Source: CF-162 sp963667205 (GTDB lineage: Bacteria > Chloroflexota > Dehalococcoidia > SM23-28-2 > RBG-16-64-32). From it: a stretch of 64,000 bases of DNA. Below the pieces are notes generated by a model, which was given only the letters and a program-made list of their open reading frames with translations, was not told where the DNA came from and ran no database searches. The translations under genes and the position numbers were made by a program. Shown here piece by piece: positions 1-9,057 of the stretch. Location: assembly GCA_963667205.1 (NCBI GenBank), contig OY762959.1, positions 620,001-684,000 of the forward strand. The letters are read 5' to 3'. Numbering within the stretch: position 1 is the stretch's first letter; each line of letters opens with the position of its first letter.

Positions 1-923
1 GAAGTTGCCGGCGGATGGGTACGGGCGCACCCAGTCGATCGCCGAGAGACGCTCGCGGAGGCGTTCGCGCTCTTCGACGACGAGGCGAACGTTAGCAAGG
101 AGGGCTTCGGCGTCGTCCAGCGAGGCGAGGATCGCCTGCTCGGAGGCGATGCTGAGGTTGTACGGCACTTTGGCCCGCCAGACGATCTCAACGAGGTCCG
201 GCGGCAGGACCGCGTAGCCGGCACGCAGCCCGGCCAGGCCGGCCCACTTGCTGAAGGTGCGGACGACGATAAGGTTGCCGTGGTCCGTCATCAGGCCGAG
301 CGCGCTCTCGCCGGCAAACTCGGCGTAAGCTTCGTCGACGACGACAACGGAGTCGTGGCGGAGGAGACGTTCGATCTCCTCGAGCTGAACCGCGTTGCCC
401 GTCGGGTTGTTGGGTGAGGCGAGGTAGAGGAGCTTCGCGCCTTCGTCCAGCGCACTCTCGATCGCCGGCAGGTCGAGCGCGAAGTCTTCGCGCCGCGGTA
501 CGGCGACGATCCGAGCGTTGTGGATGCTGGCGAGGAACTCGTACATACCGAACGTCGGCGGCGCAGTGACGAGCGCGTCGCCGGGGTCGAGGAAGAGCGT
601 CGCCGCCATGCCGAGCAGCTCGTCGGAGCCGCTGCCGAAGACGATCTGCTCCGGCCCGGCGCCGACGTAACGGCCGACGGCCTCGCGCACGGCTGTCTGG
701 CCGGCATCAGGGTAGATGTGGAATTGGGAGAAGCCGCCGAGGGCAGCCGCCACCTTCGGCGAGGCGCCGTAGGGGTTCTCGTTGCCGTCCAGCTTGGAGA
801 TCTCGGAGGTGTCCACGCCGAGCTCTTTCGCGACGGCCGCCACCGACTCCATCGTGCCGTAGGGCGGCAGGTCGTTGAGGTGCGGCCGTACGAGACCGCG
901 GGCGGAGCGTCGTCCGTCCTCGC

Positions 924-927
<4 letters not shown>
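1..927 (-). CDS. hisC: histidinol-phosphate aminotransferase (3' end cut by window)
   Basis: PLP-dependent enzyme that converts imidazole-acetol phosphate and glutamate to histidinol phosphate. I translated the minus strand from ATG 927. It reads through 309 codons to the window edge with no stop, so the C-terminus is missing. Visible family marks are the N-terminal LDGNENPYG substrate region, a GSGSDELL segment, SPNNPTGN, VVVDEAYAEF, and the PLP-lysine motif FSKWAGLAGLRAGY. The start overlaps the hisD stop by ATGA (924-927), so the two are translationally coupled. The gene is last in the histidine cluster as far as the window shows. Confidence 0.95.
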
Positions 928-2257
<1,330 letters not shown>

Positions 2258-2267
<10 letters not shown>

Positions 2268-3025
2268 CGCAGGTACTCCCGAACGGCTGCGACGGACTCT
2301 TCGAGCGACTCATCCATCCACTCGTCGATGCGCTCGCGGCTGACGTAGCGGAGCGTTTCGTCGACGAGTTCCGGAAGGGAGCGGGCCAGCTCTTCGCCGT
2401 CACCGTCGAGGTCGCCCTGCTCGTCGTCAGTGTCGGCGAGGTGGCGGCGGATGCGGCTCTTGAAGCGGTCCCAGTCCGGCCGCGTCTGCGCGAAGTCGGA
2501 GACGACCTTGTGCCACTTGCGGAGCACCTCCTGGTCGATGAAGTCGATCTCCAGCTTGAGGTCGCAGCGCGCGACAGCCTCGACGACCTCCGCCATCAGC
2601 TCGTCGTCGTCGCGTGTGTCGGAGTCGAGCGAGAACTGCATCGCCCGGTCGAGGATGTTGGCGCGCAGGTTGCCGCCAAGCTCGGAGTCGCGGCCGAAGA
2701 AGGGGCGGTAGATGTGCGCGATCCAGTTGGCGTCCATCACGAGGTGGCTGACATAGCCGGCGATGAAGGCGCAGGTCGGCGGCTTAACGGCGTCCGAGGC
2801 CGCCAACGTCGGGTTAGCGCTGAAGAAGTCTGCCACGGCGTCCTGGTGCTCGAAGTTGTTGAGGTCGAAGAAGTGCGTGCGCGTGCGCTCCCAGCGGGTG
2901 ATCACGCGGATGTCAGGGGCGGTGGCGCCCAGGTAGAGGTTGCCGCGCTCGTCGTCGAGCACGTTGGTACGCAGGCGCTCAGCGATGCGCCTGGCGAAGG
3001 ACGTGTGCAGAGAGAGTGGTGGCAT
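2258..3025 (-). CDS. zinc-dependent phospholipase C/S1-P1 nuclease-like protein
   Basis: 255 aa. It resembles the zinc-dependent phospholipase C superfamily: an early HTSFARRIAE, then GATAPDIRV, THFFDLNN, and the helix GYVSHLVMDANWIAHIY. These supply the His and Asp residues usually used to bind zinc. No signal peptide is visible, so it is probably cytoplasmic, unlike secreted phospholipase C. It overlaps hisD by 10 bases. A weak GAGGT lies about 8 bases before the ATG. An extended -10, TGATACAAT, at 3046-3054 (minus) suggests a promoter inside the histidine cluster. Its substrate and its reason for sitting among his genes are unknown. Confidence 0.75.
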
Positions 3026-3045
3026 TCGGAGACCTCGCTCGAAAA

Positions 3046-3054
3046 ATTGTATCA
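3046..3054 (-). promoter_or_regulatory. extended -10 promoter upstream of the phospholipase-like gene and hisDC
   Basis: On the minus strand this reads TGATACAAT, an extended -10 of the TGN plus TACAAT form. It is followed by about 20 bases and then the ATG at 3025. No clear -35 is visible. Confidence 0.5.
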
Positions 3055-3055
3055 G

Positions 3056-4471
3056 TTAGGACTGCGAGGAGCCGGACGCCTTCTGGAGGGCGCCGCGGAG
3101 ATGCTCGAAGACCTTCTTGCGCTTGCCGGTGAGGCCAGCGTCACGGCGGGCGATGACTGCGGACGTCGATCGGTAGAGCAGATCGATCACCTTGAGGTTG
3201 TTCTCGGCCAGCGTGCGGCCGGTCTCGGTGCCCTCGATGAGCACGTCGGCGTCTTCGGGGACGAAGCCCTCGGAAGCGCCGGCGATGGGGATCACCCGGT
3301 AGCGCCAGAAGTGGCGGCTGCGGGCGTAGTGATCGGCGGTTGCCGGGTACTCGGCGGCAATCGTCAGGACTTCGCGGCCCTTCGCGCGCCAGTGCTCGAA
3401 GGCGCCGGCGAGGTCGTCGGCTGGCAGGGCGGCCTCGACGACGGCGCCCAGGTTGTACTGCGCGCGCTTGAGGTCGATGATCTCGTGGGCGGGACTGGAC
3501 GGGAACTGGTAGAGGTGCTCGTTCAGGCAGTCGCGGCCGGTGACGGCGATGTCGAAGTCGCCGGTGGCGACGAGCTGCGGCATATCGTGCGGGCGCACGA
3601 CCTTCACCTCGAGGCCGTCGATACCGGACTCGGGCCGGCGCTCGGTGGTCTTCTCACCGTAGCCGTCGAACACAAGCCCGGCGGACTGGAGCGCTTCGTA
3701 GACGTGGCGCTGCTGGTGGCCGTCCGGCACGGCCATGCGCAGGACGTCGCGGGGCGCAGCATCGGTGCGGGCGTCGGGGCGGGCGGCGACGGGCGGTGGC
3801 AGGCGCAACGAGCCGTGCTCCACGCCGCGACCGGAGCCGAGCAGCGCATCGAGGACGGAGCGCAGGTCCTTCTGCGAGAGTGCGCCGGCGTTGCCGATCA
3901 CGGAGGCGGAGTTGTCGAGCAGGGTGAAGAGCGGCGCAAGACCGTGCTCCCCGAGGAAGCCGTCTTCGGTCTCGGAGACGATCACGACGTCGGCGTCCTC
4001 CGGAGGGTAGGCGTGCGCCGCGCCCGCGACCGGCTGCACGCGATAGCGACCGAGCCGTGCCGAGCGGGCGAATGAGTCGGCGATGTTCGGGTATTCGCTC
4101 GCCAGGCGGACGCGAGCGAGCGAGCCGATGTCGTCGAGCGAGGAGATGCTCTCCGCGCAGGCGGCGGCGACGATGCGGCCGGCGCCGATGCTGAGGTCGC
4201 CGAGGTGGACCAACGACTGCTGCGGGAAGCGGCTCTGGATCTCCTCCACCCAGGCGAGGCTGGTGATGCCGACGTCGTAGTTGCCGAGCGCGACCTGGAT
4301 CGGGATGTCCTTCTCGCGAAAGACGCGCACGCGGACGTCTTGGCGATCACGAACGGTAAGCAGGTACTGGCGGGAGCCTTCGCCGTAGCCCTCGACGTGG
4401 AGGCCGGACGCCGTGAGGACGTCGGCAACGGGCGCGCGCAGGTCGCCCGCGGGCAGCGCGATCTTGATCAC
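3056..4471 (-). CDS. hisG: tandem ATP phosphoribosyltransferase (two short-form HisG domains fused)
   Basis: HisG makes phosphoribosyl-ATP from ATP and PRPP, the first step of histidine synthesis. The protein is 471 aa, about twice a short-form HisG of 200-215 aa. Residues 1-212 and 243-462 each align to the HisG fold. The second copy keeps the PRPP loop: P405-E-D-A-D, then T415-E-T-G-R-T-L421. In the first copy this region is degraded: P157-E-D-A-D, then S166-E-T-E-D-G-F-L173. GTG 4471 is chosen because GGAGG lies 5 bases upstream and hisZ stops 1 base before it. An in-frame ATG at 4519 lies inside hisZ and has no such site. The first half may be structural or regulatory and the second catalytic, which is inference. 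Confidence 0.9.
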   Translation of the reverse strand: MIKIALPAGDLRAPVADVLTASGLHVEGYGEGSRQYLLTVRDRQDVRVRVFREKDIPIQVALGNYDVGITSLAWVEEIQSRFPQQSLVHLGDLSIGAGRIVAAACAESISSLDDIGSLARVRLASEYPNIADSFARSARLGRYRVQPVAGAAHAYPPEDADVVIVSETEDGFLGEHGLAPLFTLLDNSASVIGNAGALSQKDLRSVLDALLGSGRGVEHGSLRLPPPVAARPDARTDAAPRDVLRMAVPDGHQQRHVYEALQSAGLVFDGYGEKTTERRPESGIDGLEVKVVRPHDMPQLVATGDFDIAVTGRDCLNEHLYQFPSSPAHEIIDLKRAQYNLGAVVEAALPADDLAGAFEHWRAKGREVLTIAAEYPATADHYARSRHFWRYRVIPIAGASEGFVPEDADVLIEGTETGRTLAENNLKVIDLLYRSTSAVIARRDAGLTGKRKKVFEHLRGALQKASGSSQS

Positions 4472-4472
4472 G

Positions 4473-5675
4473 CTAGCCTCCCGCGACCGCGCGCAAGACG
4501 TCGTCGATCGAGGTGGCACGCTGCGGCTTGCTGCCGTTGACCGCGACGAGAAAGCCTTCGTCCGAGACGGTGACGTGACGTCCGCGTTCGGAAGGGCCGT
4601 CCAGCTCGACGTCGAAGTCCTGGCGCCGCAGCGCGACGGCTAGCGCGAAGGCGTCGGACGGCCGGCCGCCGGACTCGCAGCGGATGCTGATCGAGGTACT
4701 CGCGTCGGCTTCGTCGCCGATCAGTGCCAGGAGCGGCTCCATATCGAGCGCGAAGCCCGATGCGGGAACGCTTTTGCCGCCGATCTGGGAGATGAGCGCG
4801 TCGTACCGACCGCCGCCGCCGACTCGTGTGTCACCAGCGAAGAACTGGAACGCGGGGCCCGTGTAGTACTCGAAGTCGCGGACAAGGAGCGGCGCGACGG
4901 CCGGCTCGACACCGATAGCGCCGAGCATCTCGCAGACGGCAGTGAGCTCGTCCAGCGGGCCTTCGACGCCGGGGATCGTTCTGGTGAGAAGGCTGCGCAG
5001 GTTGTTCACGTAGGCGGCGCCGGAACCCTCCATGGAGAGCGCCTCGCTGAGGGGCGGCGCACCGCTAAGGCGCTCCTGCAACCCATCAAGCGCGGAGCCA
5101 TCGCCGGCGAGGATACGGTCGTAGACGGCGATCTTATCGGCGTGTGAGAGACCGGCCTGCTCCAGGATGGCGCGCAGGATCCCGGGGTCGGAGAGCTTGA
5201 TCTGCGTCTTCACGCCGAGACGCTCCAGAGCCTCGCCCGCCATCACGATCAGCTCCACGTCGCCCAGGCGCGGTGTGGCGCCGATCAGCTCGACGCCGCA
5301 CTGCCAGTCCTCGCGCGAGTCGTCGCCCGCCTCGAAGCGGAAGACGTTTTGGACGTAGAAGAGCTTCGCGGGCGCTTCGCGGGCGAGGCTCTCAGCGTAG
5401 AGGCGCGCAGTTGCGATCGTCGAGTCGGGGCGCAGGACGACCCGCTCGCCGCTCCAGCCGTCCCAGTCGAGGAAGGAGTAGACGCCGTCCAGCATCTGCG
5501 GCGAGAGGGTGCCGGCGGCCGTGAACAGGTAAAGGTGCTCGATCGTGGGCGTGCGTACCTCGCGGTAGCCCCAGCCGAGGCAAACCGCGCGGAAGGCGTC
5601 TTCGATTCGCCGGAAACGTGACATTTCCGGCGGCAGAATGTCCCGCATGCCGCGGGAACGGAGGGAATCACTCAA
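4473..5675 (-). CDS. hisZ: ATP phosphoribosyltransferase regulatory subunit (HisZ)
   Basis: HisZ is a histidyl-tRNA-synthetase-like protein without aminoacylation activity that activates short-form HisG. Visible motifs are RGMRDILPPEM, the class II core LRPDSTIATARLYAES, FRFEAGDDSREDWQCGVELIG, LVRDFEYYTG and GGGGRYDALI, followed by a short anticodon-domain-like tail. It directly precedes hisG with 1 base between them. A true HisRS would carry fuller HisA and HisB motifs, and the HisG context favours HisZ. TTG 5675 is chosen because AAGGAG (5685-5690) lies 9 bases upstream. The in-frame ATG at 5708 has no ribosome site and is the alternative, adding 11 residues. Confidence 0.85.
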   Translation of the reverse strand: MSDSLRSRGMRDILPPEMSRFRRIEDAFRAVCLGWGYREVRTPTIEHLYLFTAAGTLSPQMLDGVYSFLDWDGWSGERVVLRPDSTIATARLYAESLAREAPAKLFYVQNVFRFEAGDDSREDWQCGVELIGATPRLGDVELIVMAGEALERLGVKTQIKLSDPGILRAILEQAGLSHADKIAVYDRILAGDGSALDGLQERLSGAPPLSEALSMEGSGAAYVNNLRSLLTRTIPGVEGPLDELTAVCEMLGAIGVEPAVAPLLVRDFEYYTGPAFQFFAGDTRVGGGGRYDALISQIGGKSVPASGFALDMEPLLALIGDEADASTSISIRCESGGRPSDAFALAVALRRQDFDVELDGPSERGRHVTVSDEGFLVAVNGSKPQRATSIDDVLRAVAGG

Positions 5676-5759
5676 GATTGGATACTCCTTGCGGGGGAAC
5701 GCGGTCATTTTAGCATCGCAGCGCTTTTGAATGAACCGGGGACGTATGTAACGACGGGG

Positions 5760-5765
5760 TATACT
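5760..5765 (+). promoter_or_regulatory. -10 element upstream of nfeD
   Basis: TATACT lies 17 bases before the nfeD ATG, in the divergent gap between hisZ and nfeD. No good -35 is visible. Confidence 0.4.
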
Positions 5766-5782
5766 GAGATGTACGAGCTGAA

Positions 5783-7132
5783 ATGACTCACTTCCGGGCT
5801 CAGCGCATGCGACAGGTGCGCCTGTTCTTGTTCGGCGCCTTCACCGTCCTCGCGGCTCTCTTCCTCGCCTGCAACTCCGGACCGGATACGTCGCCGGGCG
5901 CCGTTCACGTGCTGACGACCGACGGCGTCGTGAACCCGGTCATGGACCGCTACATCGACCGCGGCATCAACGCGGCCGAGAACCGGGACGCCGCCGCGGT
6001 GGTGATCCGCCTCGATACGCCCGGCGGGCTCCTCACCTCGATGGACGACATCATCCAGAACATCCTCGCCTCCGAGGTGCCGGTGATCGTCTACGTCTCG
6101 CCCTCGGGCGGTCAGGCAGCGTCGGCCGGGACGTACATCACGTACGCGGCGCACGTGGCGGCGATGTCACCGGCGACTGTGATCGGCTCAGCAACGCCGA
6201 TCAGCGGGACGGGCTCGGATCTGGAGGGCGACCTGCGCAACAAGGTGATCGAGAACTCCGTGGAGAAGATCCGCGACCTGGCGGCCCTACGGGGGCGCAA
6301 CGCGGACTGGGCGGAGGACGCCGTGCGCAAGGGCATCTCGGCGCCGTCGAGCGAGGCCGTCGGGCTGAACATCGTGGAGTACGTCGCGACCGACCTGGAC
6401 GACCTGCTGCAGCAGATCGACGGACGCCCGGTGACGCTGCAGAACGGGCGGGACCTGTTCCTGGAGACGGCGGACGCGGAGATCGCGTTCAACAACCGCA
6501 ACTTCGTGGAGCGCCTCCTGGACCTGATCGCGGACCCGAACATCGCCTTCTTGCTGCTCTCGCTGGGCTCGCTAGCGCTGTTCATCGAGCTGTTCAATCC
6601 GGGCTCGATCGTCCCGGGGGTGTTCGGCGTGATCGCGCTGGTGATGGCGTTCTTCTCGCTCAGCGTGATCCCGTTCAACTGGGCGGGAGTGGCGCTGATC
6701 ATGTTCGCCTTCATATTATTTGGCCTCGAGTTATTCGTAACGAGCGGGGGCGTCTTAGGCGCGGGCGGCACCGTGTCGCTTGTACTGGGCGGTCTGATGC
6801 TGACAAGCGGCAACGATGCGGAGTTCCGCGTCGCCGAGGAGCTGATCATCGGCATCGCCATCGCCCTGGGCGCGCTGGTCGTATTCGTCCTCGTGAACGT
6901 GATGCGAATCCGGACGATGCCGGCGAAGGTAGGGATGAACACGGTCGTCGGGAGAACGGCGGTGGCGCGGTCTGCGCTGACGCCGGAAGGGTTCGTGATG
7001 ATGGACGGCGAGATCTGGACGGCGGAGGCTGAGGACGACGGGATCGAGGCGGGCAAAAGCGTTATCATCACACAGGCAAAGGGACTGAGACTAAAGGTCA
7101 GGAAGCAGAAGCCGGAAGGAGACCAACCATGA
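5783..7132 (+). CDS. nfeD: NfeD-family membrane serine protease
   Basis: 449 aa. An N-terminal signal anchor ends with a lipobox-like FLACNSG. Next comes a ClpP/crotonase-type protease domain with RLDTPGGLLTSMDDI, VYVSPSGGQAASAGTYI (probable nucleophile Ser in SAGTY) and ENSVEKIRDLAA, which could supply the catalytic Lys. Four to five membrane helices follow (about residues 250-375). The C-terminal NfeD OB-fold covers roughly the last 60 residues. In studied relatives this protease cleaves the C-terminus of the stomatin partner encoded next to it. The gene overlaps the slipin gene by ATGA, which supports that pairing here. Confidence 0.92.
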   Translation: MTHFRAQRMRQVRLFLFGAFTVLAALFLACNSGPDTSPGAVHVLTTDGVVNPVMDRYIDRGINAAENRDAAAVVIRLDTPGGLLTSMDDIIQNILASEVPVIVYVSPSGGQAASAGTYITYAAHVAAMSPATVIGSATPISGTGSDLEGDLRNKVIENSVEKIRDLAALRGRNADWAEDAVRKGISAPSSEAVGLNIVEYVATDLDDLLQQIDGRPVTLQNGRDLFLETADAEIAFNNRNFVERLLDLIADPNIAFLLLSLGSLALFIELFNPGSIVPGVFGVIALVMAFFSLSVIPFNWAGVALIMFAFILFGLELFVTSGGVLGAGGTVSLVLGGLMLTSGNDAEFRVAEELIIGIAIALGALVVFVLVNVMRIRTMPAKVGMNTVVGRTAVARSALTPEGFVMMDGEIWTAEAEDDGIEAGKSVIITQAKGLRLKVRKQKPEGDQP

Positions 7133-7986
7133 CCATCGATTCGCCACTTGCGACGCCGGAGCCGCCCAAGATCGAGGGACCGAACCTCCTCGCCCGCATA
7201 CTGATCGTCGTCGGGTACATAATGGCGGTGCCGCTGTTCCCGTTCGCGATCCGTATCGTGCAAGAGTATGAACGAGGCGTCATCTTCCGACTGGGACGCC
7301 TGGTGGGCGCCCGCGGTCCGGGCCTCTTCTTCATCCTCCCCTTCGTGGAGAGCATGCAGAAGGTGGACCTGCGCATCGTGACTATGGACGTGCCGCGCCA
7401 GGACGTCATCACGCGCGACAACGTGACGGTGAAGGTGGACGCGGTAGTCTACTTCCGCGTCACAGACCCGGAGAACTCGGTCGTCAAAGTGATGGACTAC
7501 ATCCGCGCGACGTCGCTCGTGGCGCAGACTACGCTACGCAGTGTGCTGGGCCAGTCGGACATGGACGAGCTGCTGAGCAAGCGAGATGAGCTGAATCAGA
7601 GGCTGCAGCAGATCATCGACGAGGCGACGGAGCCGTGGGGCGTCAAGGTGACGACCGTGGAGGTCCGCGACGTCGGCCTGCCGGCGGAGATGATCCGGGC
7701 GATGGCGCGCCAGGCGGAAGCCGAACGCGAGCGCCGCGGTAAGGTGATCCACGCCGCAGGTGAGTTTGAGGCCTCGAAGAAGCTGGCGGAAGCGGGCGCG
7801 GTGATGGCGGCGGAGCCGGTGACGCTGCAGCTGCGCTACTTGCAGACGCTGACGGAGATCGCGTCGGAGAAGAACAGCACGGTGGTGTTTCCGATTCCGA
7901 TAGATTTGATCCAGATGTTCATGCAGAACGCGACCGGCAACGGCGGCAGCGCCCACCGCCAGATCCCACCGGCCGACTCAAGCTAG
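7129..7986 (+). CDS. slipin (SPFH/stomatin-family membrane protein)
   Basis: 285 aa. One N-terminal membrane segment (IVVGYIMAVPLFPFAIRIV) is followed by an SPFH domain: QEYERGVIFRLGRLVGARGPG, FILPFVESMQKVDLR, PRQDVITRDNVTVKVDAVVYFRV, YIRATSLVAQTTLRSVLGQ. A helical segment, MARQAEAERERRGKVIHAAGE, comes next. The sequence is close to bacterial slipin/YbbK-type stomatins that form oligomeric membrane scaffolds. It overlaps nfeD by 4 bases. After the stop comes a perfect hairpin shared with the convergent birA. Confidence 0.93.
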   Translation: MTIDSPLATPEPPKIEGPNLLARILIVVGYIMAVPLFPFAIRIVQEYERGVIFRLGRLVGARGPGLFFILPFVESMQKVDLRIVTMDVPRQDVITRDNVTVKVDAVVYFRVTDPENSVVKVMDYIRATSLVAQTTLRSVLGQSDMDELLSKRDELNQRLQQIIDEATEPWGVKVTTVEVRDVGLPAEMIRAMARQAEAERERRGKVIHAAGEFEASKKLAEAGAVMAAEPVTLQLRYLQTLTEIASEKNSTVVFPIPIDLIQMFMQNATGNGGSAHRQIPPADSS

Positions 7987-8038
7987 ACGAACGTCGATCC
8001 GCTCATAGTGCGGCGCGACGGGTCCGTTGGACTCTCGA

Positions 8039-8069
8039 ACCCTGCGCGGCTTCAGTCGCCGCGCAGGGT
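8039..8069. terminator. hairpin between convergent slipin and birA genes
   Basis: A perfect 12-bp inverted repeat (ACCCTGCGCGGC and its complement) with a 7-base loop. It overlaps the birA stop codon. There is no T tract on either side, so it may act as a 3'-end stabiliser or a weak bidirectional terminator. Confidence 0.55.
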
Positions 8070-8822
8070 GACCTCGCCCGCTTCGAACGTGCGGTGGGTG
8101 CCGTCGGGGAAGCGCAGGATGAGGCTGCCCTCGCTGTCCACGTCTTCGGCTAAGCCCTCGTAGGACTCGCCACGGAAGGTCAGGCGGATGGACTGGCCCA
8201 GGGTGGCGATGCGAGACCGCCAGTCGCTGTAGGCGGCGTCAGGCGCGGCACTGTACGCGTCCTCCAGCTCGTTGAGGAGCGCCGCCAGGACAGTCTCGCG
8301 TGGTGTCTCTTCGCCCCGCTCGCGGAAGACACTCGTGGCGATCTCCGCTAACTCAGAGTCTTCGATCGGGTCGTTGACGTTAAGGCCGATACCGACGAGC
8401 GCGTAGACGAGGTCGGCACCGGAGGACTCGCCCTCAACGAGGATACCGGCGAGCTTCCGTCCGCCGACGAGGACGTCGTTCGGCCACTTGATGACGGGCC
8501 GCAGCGGCGTCTGTGTCTCGACGGCGCGGCAGACGGCGAGAGGAGCGACGACGCTAAGGGAGCGCAGGCGACCCGCTTCGGGGCGGAGGATGAGCGTGAG
8601 ATAGAGGTTCTTGCCGGCGGGTGAGACCCAGCGGCGGCTAAAGCGGCCGCGGCCGGCGGTCTGTTCCTCGGCGATGACGACGGCGCCATTCGCCGCGCCC
8701 GCGAGAGCCTGGTCACGGGCGACGTCCATCGTCGAGCCGGTCGTGGCGAGGTAGGTGACGCGGCGGCCGATCGCCTGCGTGCGGAGGAGAGGTTCGACGG
8801 CGGCGAGGTTGAGTTCGGTCAC
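8052..8822 (-). CDS. birA: biotin--[acetyl-CoA-carboxylase] ligase
   Basis: 256 aa. It transfers biotin through biotinyl-AMP to carboxylase carrier lysines. Visible motifs are TTGSTMDVARDQA, EEQTAGRGRFSRRWVSPAGKNLYLT (biotinyl-AMP loop), VIKWPNDVLVGGRKLAGILVE, and a C-terminal SH3-like segment, ESYEGLAEDVDSEGSLILR. The N-terminal DNA-binding domain of E. coli BirA is absent, so this is a monofunctional ligase. It stands alone; no acetyl-CoA carboxylase gene is in the window. Confidence 0.95.
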   Translation of the reverse strand: MTELNLAAVEPLLRTQAIGRRVTYLATTGSTMDVARDQALAGAANGAVVIAEEQTAGRGRFSRRWVSPAGKNLYLTLILRPEAGRLRSLSVVAPLAVCRAVETQTPLRPVIKWPNDVLVGGRKLAGILVEGESSGADLVYALVGIGLNVNDPIEDSELAEIATSVFRERGEETPRETVLAALLNELEDAYSAAPDAAYSDWRSRIATLGQSIRLTFRGESYEGLAEDVDSEGSLILRFPDGTHRTFEAGEVTLRGD

Positions 8823-8848
8823 GAGGTCAGGATAGGCGGAGACAAAGC

Positions 8849-8878
8849 CAGAGGGCCAGCCCGAAGGCCGGCCCTCTG
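8849..8878 (-). terminator. terminator hairpin with UUCG loop after the 22-codon ORF
   Basis: On the minus strand a GC-rich stem of about 13 bp (one mismatch) closes on a C(TTCG)G tetraloop and is followed by GGCTTTGTCT. It sits 32 bases after the stop of the small ORF at 8911 and just before birA. It would isolate the small ORF from birA. Confidence 0.65.
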
Positions 8879-8910
8879 TACGTGGGCAGGTAGTCCTGTC
8901 CGCGTTTGTG

Positions 8911-8979
8911 TTATCCCACCGTCACCTCAAAGAGGTTGTGGTGTGAAGGGACAGGTCTACTGCCTGTACTGTCATCCAT
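8911..8979 (-). CDS. candidate 22-residue peptide (small ORF)
   Basis: ATG 8979 runs to TAA 8911 on the minus strand. The product begins MDDSTGSRPVPSHH and ends NLFEVTVG. A full-strength Shine-Dalgarno, AAGGAGG (8988-8994), lies 8 bases before the ATG, and a UUCG-loop terminator follows. A TTACTAT sequence about 10 bases upstream of the ribosome site could be a -10. The gap holds nothing else, so the signals look dedicated to this ORF. I do not recognise the peptide. It could be a small protein, a leader peptide, or part of an untranslated RNA. No modifying enzyme is next to it. Confidence 0.5.
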   Translation of the reverse strand: MDDSTGSRPVPSHHNLFEVTVG

Positions 8980-9057
8980 TCACATCACCTCCTTATCTGA
9001 TCGGCATAGTAACAGATTCTGACGACATTTGGGGACAGTCCGCGAGCCGGCGGAGGA

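Noticed and set aside
4473..5675. True histidyl-tRNA synthetase
   Set aside because: The gene is directly upstream of short-form HisG and has a HisZ-like core and tail. A second, longer HisRS is expected elsewhere.
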